Positions 7,048-15,016 of a stretch of 22,904 bases of DNA are shown here, one piece after another. This DNA comes from a virus. The stretch covers positions 1 through 22,904 of the IMG/VR virus record IMGVR_UViG_3300001419_000059, one strand, 5' to 3'. Every line of letters starts with the position of its first letter. Within the stretch, counting starts at the first letter, position 1. A program made the translations under genes and the position numbers. The notes under the pieces were generated by a model, which saw nothing but the letters and a program-made list of their open reading frames with translations, made no database searches and was not told the origin of the DNA.

Positions 7048-8181
7048 ATGGCTTTCGGACTGCTAGAAGACCCGATCTGGAAGGCTCCGGCGCAACAGGC
7101 TAATGCTTGGGGTGACGATTACGGCGTGCAGCCTATCGACATTCGGCGGTATGGCATCTTGCCGGAACCGCCCGTTGCACAGGCTCCTATTGATCCCATC
7201 GCTGCGGCGCGTCAGAACCCTGTTTATACTGCGTATCCAAACGCGGGCGGCGGTGATGGTGATAGTTACAACAGCCAGAACACCAGCGCCCCGTACAGCG
7301 GTTCTTTTGACCCGGTTGGCGGGCTAACATCCGCGCTTGGTGGCGGCGGGGCGGGTTTTGGTGGATTCGGCGGGTTAGGTTCATTTACTGGAACACCAGC
7401 GGAACAAGCTCAGGCCATGGACGTGGCACAAAAGGCGCTTGGATTAGGCGGCGCATTTGTGTCGTCCCCGATGGGAATTTTAGGAACAATTGCCGGGGAA
7501 GCTGGGCGGCAGATGGCGAATACTGCATATAGCCCTTATGGGACCATCGGGTTCCTTGAAGATATAACCCGTCCCGATTTCATGTATGGCTCTCCAGAGG
7601 ATATTCTTTCTGGTCTTAAAAGTGCACAAGATACTGTTATAGGGGGCGGGATGCTTTCAAATGAGGATAAAGAAGGAATCGCCTCTTTCCTGTCAACCAA
7701 GGGATTTGACGTTGAAGCTGACGACATCACAGACTATGGGACAATCAAGGGCAGCGAGCAGACAAACATGCTGAATGCACAAGATTTCACGCCGACGCCT
7801 AATAACGTCAATGGGCCTGTAACTGGTCTAGGGTTATTGGATGCTGTTGCTTTGGAAAATATGCTCGCTGAACAAAACGCGATGATTGGAAATATCATGT
7901 CAGGTCTAGGGCGTCCAGGGCAACAAGTGTCAAGAGAATCAAGCGAAGTAGAAGCACAAAATGAGATCGCCGCTCAGGCTGCTGCTCAGGCTGCTGCTAT
8001 GGCTGCGGCGATGGCTGGCCCCCCTTCGGCGGCAAACAACTGGGGCTGGGGCGGAAACTTCGGCGGCTGGGGCGGCTTTGATGCTGGTGGGTATAGCAGC
8101 AACTCAATGTCAGACAGTAGTGGTGGCGTTGGCACTGGTAGTACTGACGATGCAAGCTCAAATTCAGGGTATGCAGGATGA
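7048..8181 (+). CDS. Gly/Ala-rich structural protein of unknown role
   Basis: This 377-residue protein has AAAAGG seven bases before its ATG. It opens with a proline-rich segment, then a Gly-rich stretch near residues 91-113 (GGGGAGFGGFGG). A more ordinary helical domain spans about 120-300, with hydrophobic Gly-rich helices that could touch membrane. An Ala/Gln/Met run at 309-325 follows (partly a 12-bp tandem DNA repeat at 7972-7995), and the C-terminal tail is rich in Gly, Trp and Ser. Such composition is common in podovirus ejection or minor head proteins, but the placement before the scaffold is not the usual one. No motif gives a function. It is coupled to the next gene by ATGA. Confidence 0.6.
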   Translation: MAFGLLEDPIWKAPAQQANAWGDDYGVQPIDIRRYGILPEPPVAQAPIDPIAAARQNPVYTAYPNAGGGDGDSYNSQNTSAPYSGSFDPVGGLTSALGGGGAGFGGFGGLGSFTGTPAEQAQAMDVAQKALGLGGAFVSSPMGILGTIAGEAGRQMANTAYSPYGTIGFLEDITRPDFMYGSPEDILSGLKSAQDTVIGGGMLSNEDKEGIASFLSTKGFDVEADDITDYGTIKGSEQTNMLNAQDFTPTPNNVNGPVTGLGLLDAVALENMLAEQNAMIGNIMSGLGRPGQQVSRESSEVEAQNEIAAQAAAQAAAMAAAMAGPPSAANNWGWGGNFGGWGGFDAGGYSSNSMSDSSGGVGTGSTDDASSNSGYAG

Positions 8182-8465
8182 CCAACGTGATTGCATTAGA
8201 GAACGAAAAACGCTCGGCTTATGAAGCGAAAAGCCTTGCAAACAACAAGATGTTAGTTGAAGCGTTTGATGAACTGGAACGCTCCTACATCGAATTGGCC
8301 CAACAGGCCGATATTAAGGACGATGAAACCCGTCGCAACGCTGTGACGGCTTCGAATGTGGTCAAGGCTGTGCGCCAACACCTCCGATCTTATATGGATA
8401 CTGGGGTACTAGCCGAGGCTGAATTAGCTCAACTGTCTGGTAAGCGGAGACGCTTTCGCTGGTAG
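8178..8465 (+). CDS. Small helical hypothetical protein before the scaffold gene
   Basis: This 95-residue protein starts in an ATGA overlap. It appears almost fully alpha-helical: a charged helix with KMLVEAFDELERSYIELAQQ, then a second with ASNVVKAVRQHLRSYM, and a basic tail ending GKRRRFRW. No enzyme signature is present. Small helical ORFs directly upstream of scaffold genes are common in podoviruses, so a role in head assembly is plausible but unproven. Confidence 0.6.
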   Translation: MTNVIALENEKRSAYEAKSLANNKMLVEAFDELERSYIELAQQADIKDDETRRNAVTASNVVKAVRQHLRSYMDTGVLAEAELAQLSGKRRRFRW

Positions 8466-8522
8466 GTGGCTTAAACTTTGAGCGTCGGATGACGGTCAGC
8501 ATCTCTACGGAGACTAAAAACC

Positions 8523-9503
8523 ATGATTGAGAACACGGGTGCGCCCACTCTCGAAATGCCGCAAACCCTTGAAGGGGCTGCGGATTTTCTCGTTGGCAAA
8601 ATGGCGGACAGCGAAAATGCTACACCCGCGCAGGCCGATAGCGAGGTAACGGAAGAAATCGAAGAAGATCCTTCCGATGACGTTGGTTCTGAACTGGAAG
8701 CCCAAGACGGCGAAGGTGATGACGAGACGGAATTAGAAGCCACTGACGAAGACAAAGAACACTCGCCCGTTGATTATATTGAAATCGACGGCGAACAAGT
8801 CTCTTTGGAAGACGTCGGCAAGTCGTACATGCGGCAGGCTTCTTATACCAAAAAGATGCAAGAACTTGCTGCACAACGCCAAGAGTTTGAGGCGATGCGC
8901 GGTCAGGAAATTGCGGCTTTAAACGCAGAGCGCGAACACATCAAAAAAGTCTTGGAAGCAGTCGGAACCCAGGAAAATAGCGAGCCTATTGACTGGACGC
9001 GACTGGCCCAAGAAGACCCCCTGGAGTACATCGCACAGAAGGCGAAGTATGACGAGGCGCAGGCACGCAAGTCTGCATTTGATGCGGAACGGCAGCGTTT
9101 GGCACAAGTGACGGCTCAACAGCAACAAGCCAAGATGCAGGAATATCTTGCTCAACAAAAGGCTAAAGTTATTGAGGCAATCCCTGAGTTGACTGGAAAG
9201 AACGGGAAAGAGTATCGGTCCGATATTCTCACCTATCTGGAAAATTCTGGGTATTCGAAGGCGGAGCTTCAGCAAATGGCTGATTCTCGTGCTGTTATAC
9301 TGGCTGATAAGGCTCGTAAATACGACGCGCTTATGGGCAAGGATGGACCCGCTTCAAAGAAAGTCACGACCACGCCAAGGGTTGTCAGGCCGAAAGCACA
9401 AACGACTTCGAAGGGTAAAGCCTCAGAGGCGAAACGTGCAGCTATTTCTCGCGCTCAAAAATCGGGCAGCATTGACGATGCCGTTAGTGCTCTTTTAGCT
9501 TAA
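8523..9503 (+). CDS. Capsid scaffolding protein
   Basis: This 326-residue protein sits directly before the major capsid gene. The N-terminal 85 residues are very acidic (many Glu and Asp). A short ordered motif follows, YIEIDGEQVSLEDV near 86-99. Residues about 100-225 form a charged coiled coil with many Gln, and the C-terminal 50 residues are basic and Ser/Lys-rich, suited to contacting the capsid protein. This acidic, helical, basic-tail plan is that of phage internal scaffolds, which guide shell assembly and then leave. GGAG lies ten bases before the ATG. No protease domain is seen here or nearby, so maturation would rely on scaffold exit or another enzyme outside the window. Confidence 0.85.
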   Translation: MIENTGAPTLEMPQTLEGAADFLVGKMADSENATPAQADSEVTEEIEEDPSDDVGSELEAQDGEGDDETELEATDEDKEHSPVDYIEIDGEQVSLEDVGKSYMRQASYTKKMQELAAQRQEFEAMRGQEIAALNAEREHIKKVLEAVGTQENSEPIDWTRLAQEDPLEYIAQKAKYDEAQARKSAFDAERQRLAQVTAQQQQAKMQEYLAQQKAKVIEAIPELTGKNGKEYRSDILTYLENSGYSKAELQQMADSRAVILADKARKYDALMGKDGPASKKVTTTPRVVRPKAQTTSKGKASEAKRAAISRAQKSGSIDDAVSALLA

Positions 9504-9527
9504 TGCCAATTTAGGAGATTTTCAATC

Positions 9528-10469
9528 ATGGCAGCCCCAACAAATACCTTTCAAACCTACGATGCAGTAGGCAACCGCGAAGACCTCGTTGACGCAATTT
9601 ACAACGTGGCCCCGTGGGAAACCCCGTTTATGTCCAAGATGGGCAAGACTTCTGCAACCGCGATTAAACACGAATGGCAGACCGATACGCTTGCCGCTGC
9701 CGCTAACAACGCCCAGATCGAAGGCAGCGATGCCACGACCTTGGCAGCTACCGCTACTGTTCGCCTGGATAACTACACGGTTATTTCGGACAAAGTTGTT
9801 CGTGTTTCCGGCACCCAGGACGCAGTGAACAAAGCTGGCCGTGCTAAAGAAATGGCGTACCAGTTGGTTAAACGCGGTCACGAACTGAAAAAAGACATCG
9901 AGTTGATGATGTTTGCCAACACTGCGAAGGCTGTTGGTACGGACACCGTGGCTCGGCAGGTTGCTGGGTTTGAAACCTACATCACCACGGCAACGTCTGC
10001 GGGTGCTGGTGGCTCTGACGCTGCGGGTACGGGCGCAGACACCCGCACCGATGGCACCCAGCGTGCATTCACCGAGTCCCTGTTGCTTGACGTTCATCAA
10101 ACTGCATGGAACGCTGGCGGCAACCCTGAAACGCTTTATGTCGGCCCGTTTAACAAGCGTGTGGCTTCCGGCTTCACGGGCGTTGCAACGAAGTTTAAGG
10201 ACGTTGACGACAAGAAAATAGTGGCGTCGGCAGACATTTATGTGTCTGACTTTGGCGAAATCAACATTGTCCCCTCTCGCCAGTGCCGTTCTCGCACGGG
10301 CTACTTGGTTGATCACAAGATGGTCAAAATGGCTACCTTGCGTAACATGACCACGGAAGACTTGGCCCGCACTGGTGACAGCGAACGCAAGCAGTTGATC
10401 TGCGAATGGACGTTGGAAGTATGCAACGAAGCCGCACACGGTTTGATTTCCGATCTGACCACGGCTTAA
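9528..10469 (+). CDS. Major capsid protein, SU10/DUF5309-type
   Basis: This 313-residue protein forms the icosahedral shell (HK97 fold expected). The N-terminal region with NREDLVDAIYNVAPWETPFMSKMG (split here: residues 16-29 and 28-39), then HEWQTDTL at 48-55 and EGSD at 65-68, matches the SU10-type major capsid family as I remember it. The C-terminal part with SRQCRSRTGYLVDHKMVKMA and DLARTGDSERKQLICEWTL is also characteristic. AGGAG lies nine bases before the ATG. A stable hairpin follows the stop codon, as expected for the most expressed gene of the operon. It is flanked by the scaffold and a probable decoration protein, which supports the call strongly. Confidence 0.9.
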   Translation: MAAPTNTFQTYDAVGNREDLVDAIYNVAPWETPFMSKMGKTSATAIKHEWQTDTLAAAANNAQIEGSDATTLAATATVRLDNYTVISDKVVRVSGTQDAVNKAGRAKEMAYQLVKRGHELKKDIELMMFANTAKAVGTDTVARQVAGFETYITTATSAGAGGSDAAGTGADTRTDGTQRAFTESLLLDVHQTAWNAGGNPETLYVGPFNKRVASGFTGVATKFKDVDDKKIVASADIYVSDFGEINIVPSRQCRSRTGYLVDHKMVKMATLRNMTTEDLARTGDSERKQLICEWTLEVCNEAAHGLISDLTTA

Positions 10470-10476
10470 TCTGGTT

Positions 10477-10500
10477 AGGGGCAGGCTTCGGCTTGCCCCT
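10477..10500 (+). terminator. UUCG-loop hairpin after the capsid gene
   Basis: A 10-bp stem (one G-U pair) at 10477-10486 and 10491-10500 is closed by a TTCG tetraloop. No T-tract follows, so it is more likely a transcript-stabilising or processing hairpin, or a leaky terminator, than a full terminator. An alternative stem pairing GTTAGGG with CCCTAAC surrounds it. Confidence 0.6.
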
Positions 10501-10526
10501 TCCCTAACATTTGAAAGGACCAGATT

Positions 10527-10892
10527 ATGAGTGACATTCTATCAATTGACCACACGACGTTGACGGTTACGGAAAGCGACATTTCGACGGCTGGCAGCGT
10601 TTGGGTGGTTTCACCTACCGACGGCAAGATTGTGTATTTTGCCTCTGTCATTGATGGCGCGATTGCCACGGCTGACGCCGCAATTACAATGGAACTTGGC
10701 GGCACGGAAGTTACTGGCGCGGCCTTGACCATTGCAACGGCTTCGTCTGCTGCTGGTGATGTGGACAGCGCGGTTCCTACCGCCTTGAACCATGTTTCCA
10801 AAGGCCAAGCAATCGAAATCATCACGGATGGCGCAAGCACAAATACCGTGTCTGCGACCTACACCGTGGTTATCAAACACACCACCAACTAA
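10527..10892 (+). CDS. Probable capsid decoration protein
   Basis: This 121-residue protein is almost all beta and rich in Thr, Ala, Ser and Val. Pieces such as GSVWVVSPTDGKIVYFASV and TVSATYTVVIKHT resemble phage head-decoration or cement proteins. It follows the major capsid gene directly, with GAAAGGA before the ATG, and is bracketed by two UUCG hairpins that would let it be translated abundantly. It has no cysteine or catalytic motif. Decoration is inferred from size, composition and position; a head fibre or spike is an alternative. Confidence 0.6.
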   Translation: MSDILSIDHTTLTVTESDISTAGSVWVVSPTDGKIVYFASVIDGAIATADAAITMELGGTEVTGAALTIATASSAAGDVDSAVPTALNHVSKGQAIEIITDGASTNTVSATYTVVIKHTTN

Positions 10893-10896
10893 GGTC

Positions 10897-10916
10897 TGGG
10901 GGGCTTCGGCTCCCCA
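10897..10916 (+). terminator. UUCG-loop hairpin after the decoration gene
   Basis: An 8-bp stem (one G-U pair) at 10897-10904 and 10909-10916 with a TTCG loop. It has the same design as the hairpin at 10477 and likewise lacks a T-tract. It probably limits or protects transcript ends around the two most abundant virion proteins. Confidence 0.58.
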
Positions 10917-10940
10917 TTCCCTTCAACAAAGGACACCGAC

Positions 10941-11126
10941 ATGGCGAAGCGAACAACGCAAACGAATGACACCGAAACTGCACAAGCAAACTATGCTGGC
11001 GTTTGCGAAGTTGAAATTATTGTCCCGAACGTCTGGGCTGGTGGCGTCAAGTATCTTTTGGGCGATAAGGTCACGTTAAGCGCGGATGTGGCGGAATTGC
11101 TTATCAAAAACGGGCAGGCAAAATGA
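10941..11126 (+). CDS. Small hypothetical head protein
   Basis: This 61-residue protein has AAAGGA upstream. The C-terminal 35 residues (GGVKYLLGDKVTLSADVAELLIKNGQAK) follow a pattern I know from small phage proteins near capsid genes: a Gly-rich turn, a strand ending 'GD.V.L', then a helix ending 'L...GqA'. It has no catalytic residues. It is coupled by ATGA to the next gene. A head-completion or capsid-associated role is inferred only from place and size. Confidence 0.62.
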   Translation: MAKRTTQTNDTETAQANYAGVCEVEIIVPNVWAGGVKYLLGDKVTLSADVAELLIKNGQAK

Positions 11127-11434
11127 AGCACTCTGAAATCTTATCCAGCACCGGGGGAATCACGACGACGCTTGGTTTCGATGAGAACAGCGGGATGTTG
11201 CTCGTTAAGAATAGCGCAGACATTCAGGCCAACCTTGACCAGAATAAAGAAATTCGTAACGACAACCTGGGGCGCGGCAAGAACATGCGGAAGGTGGCAA
11301 GCATCCCCTTGCACGTTCTTTATGAGTTGCAGGCCATGTGGAAGGCAAATGACATCGACCCGAAGGTTGGGTTGAAGAAGTTCCTCAACGATCCCGATAT
11401 GGCTTATTTCAGAACAGATGAAAGCAAGGTCTGA
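11123..11434 (+). CDS. Conserved phage hypothetical protein
   Basis: This 103-residue protein starts in an ATGA overlap. The layout is recurrent in phage head modules: an N-terminal beta part, then a segment beginning NKEIRNDNLGRGKNMR, then RKVASIPLHVLYEL and LKKFLNDPDMAYFRTDE. The last part typically reads 'wLndp....fRT'. The role of such proteins is unknown to me; a capsid- or neck-associated role is likely given the neighbours. It ends TGATG, coupled to the Rossmann-like gene. Confidence 0.65.
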   Translation: MKHSEILSSTGGITTTLGFDENSGMLLVKNSADIQANLDQNKEIRNDNLGRGKNMRKVASIPLHVLYELQAMWKANDIDPKVGLKKFLNDPDMAYFRTDESKV

Positions 11435-11946
11435 TGCGTAAAGTCGCTATCATAGGGCAAGGACCAGGGGCGGAATACGCCCCTAAAGACTGGGAACGGT
11501 GGGGCTTGCCTTGGGCAAAAGATTACAGCCTTGATAGATACTTTGAACCGCATGAAAATTGGGAAACGATGGGCGCATACGAAGACATCCCATCTGATGT
11601 GCTAAACGATTGCGGCGCTCCTGTGATGTTAATTAACGTGCACAACGCAGTTCCGAAGTCGGAGCGTTACCCTATAGAAGCCGTCATTGAAGAAGTTGGC
11701 AACTATCTTGAATGCAGCATCTCGTTTGCTTTGGCCTATGCTATACTTAAGCGCATCCCGACCATCGGCTTATACGGTGTAAGCGGTGACGACGGCTATT
11801 CTAGCCAGCGTCCTAATATTGAATACCTGATCGGCTATGCGCGGGGGTTGGGGATTGCAGTGCATGTTGACGGAGCAAGCAAGTTGCTAACAAGTGAGTT
11901 CAAGGCTGGGCGCTATGGCGTCGGCAAAAGTGAAAAAAAGGTCTAA
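11434..11946 (+). CDS. Rossmann-like protein, possible MptE/DUF115-type sugar or nucleotide enzyme
   Basis: This 170-residue protein opens with a strand-Gly-rich loop (KVAIIGQGPGAEYAP, 3-17). It continues with GLP.. and YFEPHENWE, a central helix-strand part with SISFALAYAILKRIPTIGLYGVSG near 93-116, and QRPNIEYLIGYARGLGIAV at 125-143. I know this pattern from phage proteins related in fold to motility-accessory/MptE-like domains; glycan or nucleotide-sugar handling is sometimes proposed. The mechanism and substrate are not known, and no virion role is proved. Its location between head proteins and the neck adaptor is curious for an enzyme. It overlaps the previous stop by one base. Confidence 0.6.
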   Translation: MRKVAIIGQGPGAEYAPKDWERWGLPWAKDYSLDRYFEPHENWETMGAYEDIPSDVLNDCGAPVMLINVHNAVPKSERYPIEAVIEEVGNYLECSISFALAYAILKRIPTIGLYGVSGDDGYSSQRPNIEYLIGYARGLGIAVHVDGASKLLTSEFKAGRYGVGKSEKKV

Positions 11947-11949
11947 CCA

Positions 11950-12603
11950 ATGGCGATCAGCACATATTCGGAACTTCAAACAGCAGTCCAGAACTGGCTC
12001 GCCCGTTCTGATGCTGACATTGCGTCAAGGTCTGTTGAATTTATTGCGCTGGCAGAGGCGCAGTTTAATCGTGACATGAAAAGCCGTCGCATGGAGACGC
12101 AAACGACGCTTACAACGGTGGGAGGGACTGAAACCGTTGCGTTGCCTGCTGACTTTATCGAGGCGCGTGCATTGGTTATTCAGACCACACCAACGTCGAC
12201 GCTTACTGTTGTAACGCCTTCTCAATTGGCCTCAAATTGGTCCGACGGTTCAACAGGTATTCCCATTGAATACTCAATCATTGGCGACAACATCCATTTT
12301 GGGCCGACGCCGGACAGCGCGTATGGTGCAAAATTAACCTATTATCAACGCATCCCATCGCTTACGGACGCTGCGCCAACAAACTGGCTTTTGACGTACC
12401 ACCCAGACGCTTACGTCTATGGCGCATTGTTGCAAGCTGCGCCTTATCTGATGAATGATGAGCGTGTGCCTGTCTGGGGCGCATTTTATGACCGTGCAAT
12501 CCAAGGCATCGAAAACGAAACTGCACGCGCAACATGGAACGGTGGCCCGCTTGTGGCGCGGGTTGGCATTTCGATTGATGGGGACGGACCAAGATGGCGG
12601 TAA
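11950..12603 (+). CDS. Head-tail adaptor (neck) protein, SU10-type
   Basis: This 217-residue protein has an N-terminal helical part (YSELQTAVQNWLARSDADI, then FIALAEAQFNRDMKSRRME), a strand region with LPADFIEARALVI, and LTYYQRIPSLTDAAPTNWLLTYHPDAYVYGALLQAAPYL. These match podovirus adaptor proteins that dock below the portal. AAAAAGG lies before the ATG. The gene overlaps the nozzle gene by ten bases, so the two neck parts are made together. Its place after the head genes and before the nozzle supports the call. Identification is from memory of the family pattern. Confidence 0.8.
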   Translation: MAISTYSELQTAVQNWLARSDADIASRSVEFIALAEAQFNRDMKSRRMETQTTLTTVGGTETVALPADFIEARALVIQTTPTSTLTVVTPSQLASNWSDGSTGIPIEYSIIGDNIHFGPTPDSAYGAKLTYYQRIPSLTDAAPTNWLLTYHPDAYVYGALLQAAPYLMNDERVPVWGAFYDRAIQGIENETARATWNGGPLVARVGISIDGDGPRWR

Positions 12604-14051
12604 TTGAGTGCGGCCCGTGGCGACCTGACCAGCCAGAGCTTGGATCTCCGGGCGTTACTGAGGCAATTAACTGCTACCCAGCTTCACGCGGATTTAGGCC
12701 TATGCTGGGCAAGGCTGAAATGTCAAACGCGCTCACGGCTAGGCCTTTAGGCGCGTATGCAGCTACTAGCTTGGCTGGTGTGGTGCATAATTACGCTGGG
12801 GACGCGACAAAGCTATATGACCTCAATGCAGCGACATGGACGGACATTTCCAAGGTTGGCGGCTACACAAACACGGCTACATATTGGGATTTTGCAGAGT
12901 ACGCAGGCATTTCGATTGCCACTAACTTTGCTGATAATCCTCAGTTTGTTGATATGGATGCAGGAAGCCCTGTTTTTGCTGATCTAACAACAGCGTTCAA
13001 AGCACGTTACTGCGCAGTTGTGCGGGAATTTGTCGTTTTTGGCAACACCAACGACGCAACGGATGGCAACGTTCCGGGGCGTGTTCGCTGGTCGGCTGCT
13101 GGTGATTATACGGATTACACTGTATCAGCAACAACGCAATCTGATTTTCGGGATATTCCTTTTGGTGGCGCGATCCAGCGTGTTTTTGGCGGTGAATACG
13201 GCATCATATTCTTGCGGCGTTCAATTGTTCGCATGACGTATGCAGGTCCGCCCGTTATATTCCAGCTTGATGAAATTGCGCCAGATACGGGCCTTTATGC
13301 GCCGGGTGCAGCGGCCCAAGACGGCGAAGTTATCTTTTTCCTCGACAACTCTGGCTTTTACGCACTATCTGCGGGCCAAAACGTGTCACCAATTGGCAAC
13401 GAAAAGGTAGACAATTGGTTTTGGCAGGAATTGGACGGCACACAAAAAGACCGCATTTCCTGTGCAATTGACCACAAAAACAAGATTGTTTCATGGGCGT
13501 TTCCAGCGTCAGGCAACATCAACGGCAAGCCTAACCGGGTGTTGCAGTTTGACTATGAGATTGGCGAGTGGACATATTCAGACATTGACAGCGATCTAAT
13601 TTACAGCGCTCTGACTGTTGGCTTTACGATTGACACGCTGGACACTTTAGCGGCAAATGCGGACGCACAAACCATTTCGGCTGATAGCCCTGTGCTATTT
13701 AGCGGGAATAAATACATGGGCGTCTTTGATGACTTCAAACTAAATTATTTGGCAGGCTCACAGCTTACGGCAACAATAGAAACAAAAGAAATCCAGCCCG
13801 CGCAGGGTAAACGTTCTGTAATCACTGAAGGCTGGCCCATGGTTGATGGCGGTGAAACAACAATCACAATCGGCACACGAAACCGACAGCAAGACGATGT
13901 TGTATGGGGTGCAGCGTCAGCCGTTAACACTGTTGGTTTCGCTCCGTTGCGTTCTGAGGGCCGTTACATCCGCGCACGCATGGAAGTGACGGGTTTTTGG
14001 GATGAGATCCAAGGCATCGAATTGACAGGCGCAGGTCAGGGCAGGCGATGA
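12594..14051 (+). CDS. Tail nozzle / DNA stabilisation protein
   Basis: This 485-residue protein begins ECGPWRPDQPELGSPGVTEA, then NCYPASRGFRPM, the start seen in many podovirus nozzle-type proteins (functional counterparts of P22 gp10 and T7 gp12). It then shows a repeated beta-strand pattern of propeller type, with many Trp, Tyr and Gly at regular intervals. It would form the hexameric tube under the adaptor that seals packaged DNA and carries the fibres. It starts inside the adaptor gene and ends in an ATGA overlap with the next small gene. Confidence 0.72.
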   Translation: MAVIECGPWRPDQPELGSPGVTEAINCYPASRGFRPMLGKAEMSNALTARPLGAYAATSLAGVVHNYAGDATKLYDLNAATWTDISKVGGYTNTATYWDFAEYAGISIATNFADNPQFVDMDAGSPVFADLTTAFKARYCAVVREFVVFGNTNDATDGNVPGRVRWSAAGDYTDYTVSATTQSDFRDIPFGGAIQRVFGGEYGIIFLRRSIVRMTYAGPPVIFQLDEIAPDTGLYAPGAAAQDGEVIFFLDNSGFYALSAGQNVSPIGNEKVDNWFWQELDGTQKDRISCAIDHKNKIVSWAFPASGNINGKPNRVLQFDYEIGEWTYSDIDSDLIYSALTVGFTIDTLDTLAANADAQTISADSPVLFSGNKYMGVFDDFKLNYLAGSQLTATIETKEIQPAQGKRSVITEGWPMVDGGETTITIGTRNRQQDDVVWGAASAVNTVGFAPLRSEGRYIRARMEVTGFWDEIQGIELTGAGQGRR

Positions 14052-14362
14052 GTTTTCCAACCGTAAATCAAGACGAAAAAGACCATCGCAAGGTTAATGC
14101 TGTTGTGCGAAACGTGGTCGACGGCAAGACGAACAACACGGCAAGCCTGACTTTAACTGCAAGCGTAGGCACAACGGTTGTGACTGACTTTCGGGCAGGA
14201 GCGGAAAGCTATGTTTGCTTTATGCCGTTGACGGCAAACGCGGCGGCTGAATTAGCGGCGGGAACGATGTATGTATCCAGCCAAGGCACGAATACATTTA
14301 CGATTACTCACCAAAATGCTATAACTACAGACAGAACATTCAGATATATCGTGGTCGCATAA
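14048..14362 (+). CDS. Small beta-rich tail or fibre-associated protein
   Basis: This 104-residue protein starts in an ATGA overlap with the nozzle. A short helix region (DEKDHRKVNAVVRNVVDG) comes first. A beta domain follows, with SLTLTASVGTTVVTDFR and TANAAAELAAGTMYVSSQG, ending FTITHQNAITTDRTFRYIVVA. This pattern, including 'tDRtF.Y', is frequent in small phage virion proteins next to tail genes and probably forms a trimeric beta structure. It could be a fibre tip, needle or nozzle plug; no function is proved. Confidence 0.65.
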   Translation: MSFPTVNQDEKDHRKVNAVVRNVVDGKTNNTASLTLTASVGTTVVTDFRAGAESYVCFMPLTANAAAELAAGTMYVSSQGTNTFTITHQNAITTDRTFRYIVVA

Positions 14363-14364
14363 TG

Positions 14365-14396
14365 TGTTATTATGCAACCCGGAACGCTGTGAAGCG
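14365..14396 (+). promoter_or_regulatory. Extended -10 promoter with GNRA-hairpin leader before the HNH gene
   Basis: TG-T-TATTAT (14365-14373) is an extended -10 box matching the consensus at five of six -10 positions; the -35 region is poor. Twelve bases later lies CGCTGTGAAGCG (14385-14396), a 4-bp stem with a GTGA loop, identical in core and spacing to that ahead of the portal gene. A pyrimidine tract follows. Confidence 0.52.
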
Positions 14397-14422
14397 ACCC
14401 TTTTCTTTTCGGAGACGTGACA

Positions 14423-15013
14423 ATGGGCAAGATTTATGGTGTAGCAGAGTTCGACGGGGACTACAATCCTCGCCCGTACGTTGACGGCGTTCGCCAAACA
14501 TGCTCGATTTTCCGCACATGGGTGAATATGTTGCGGCGTGTGTTTAGGCGGTCTGACGCCTCATACATTGACGCTTCTATTTGTGAGGAATGGCTGAAAT
14601 TCAGCAATTTTTCCGCATGGATGAAGTCGCAAGATTGGCAAGGTAAACACCTAGATAAAGATGTTCTGCTGCCCGGCAACTCACGTTATGCGCCTGAATT
14701 GTGCGCCTTCGTTGACCGCCAAGTGAACAATGCGCTCACGCACACAAAATCTACATCATCTATTGCTCCGGGCATTGATTATGCTCGTGACGGCAAGTCT
14801 TATCAGGTTCGAGTTTCTGATTGCGGGAAACGTAAGCAAGTGGGAACTTTTAAGAAGTTGGATGATGCGAAGTCGGCTTACGCACATGCTAAGGCTGAGA
14901 TTTTAATCAAAATGGCGAACGCTGAAAAAGACGCTCGTGTCGCCAATGGGCTTAGATTGCACGGTTTGTGTGTTCGGCACGGACTTTCAGCGTCTGAATT
15001 GCAGGAGATTTAA
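14423..15013 (+). CDS. HNH homing-type endonuclease with AP2-like DNA-binding domain
   Basis: This 196-residue protein follows the known plan of phage free-standing HNH/AP2 endonucleases. It has WVNMLRRV at 33-40, CEEWLKFSNFSAWM at 54-67, GKHLDKD at 74-80 and YAPELCAFV at 89-97. A C-terminal AP2-like part (about 117-155) has paired strands and a final helix, ending KLDDAKSAYAHAKAE. Such enzymes cut intron- or gene-less alleles and spread by repair. It interrupts the structural operon between a tail gene and the ejection genes. ATG at 14423 is chosen, with GGAG eight bases upstream; GTG at 14417 is in frame. Activity has not been shown. Confidence 0.82.
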   Translation: MGKIYGVAEFDGDYNPRPYVDGVRQTCSIFRTWVNMLRRVFRRSDASYIDASICEEWLKFSNFSAWMKSQDWQGKHLDKDVLLPGNSRYAPELCAFVDRQVNNALTHTKSTSSIAPGIDYARDGKSYQVRVSDCGKRKQVGTFKKLDDAKSAYAHAKAEILIKMANAEKDARVANGLRLHGLCVRHGLSASELQEI

Positions 15014-15016
15014 ACC

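Noticed and set aside
7972-8030. Tandem 12-bp repeat as a regulatory or variable repeat
   Set aside because: There are only two full copies and they simply encode an Ala/Gln stretch within a coding gene.
9522-10439. Long - strand ORF of 305 codons
   Set aside because: It is the mirror of the major capsid gene; the + strand protein is clearly recognised.
10474-10508. Classical rho-independent terminator after the capsid gene
   Set aside because: The stem is excellent but no T-tract follows, so strong termination is not supported; kept as a hairpin only.
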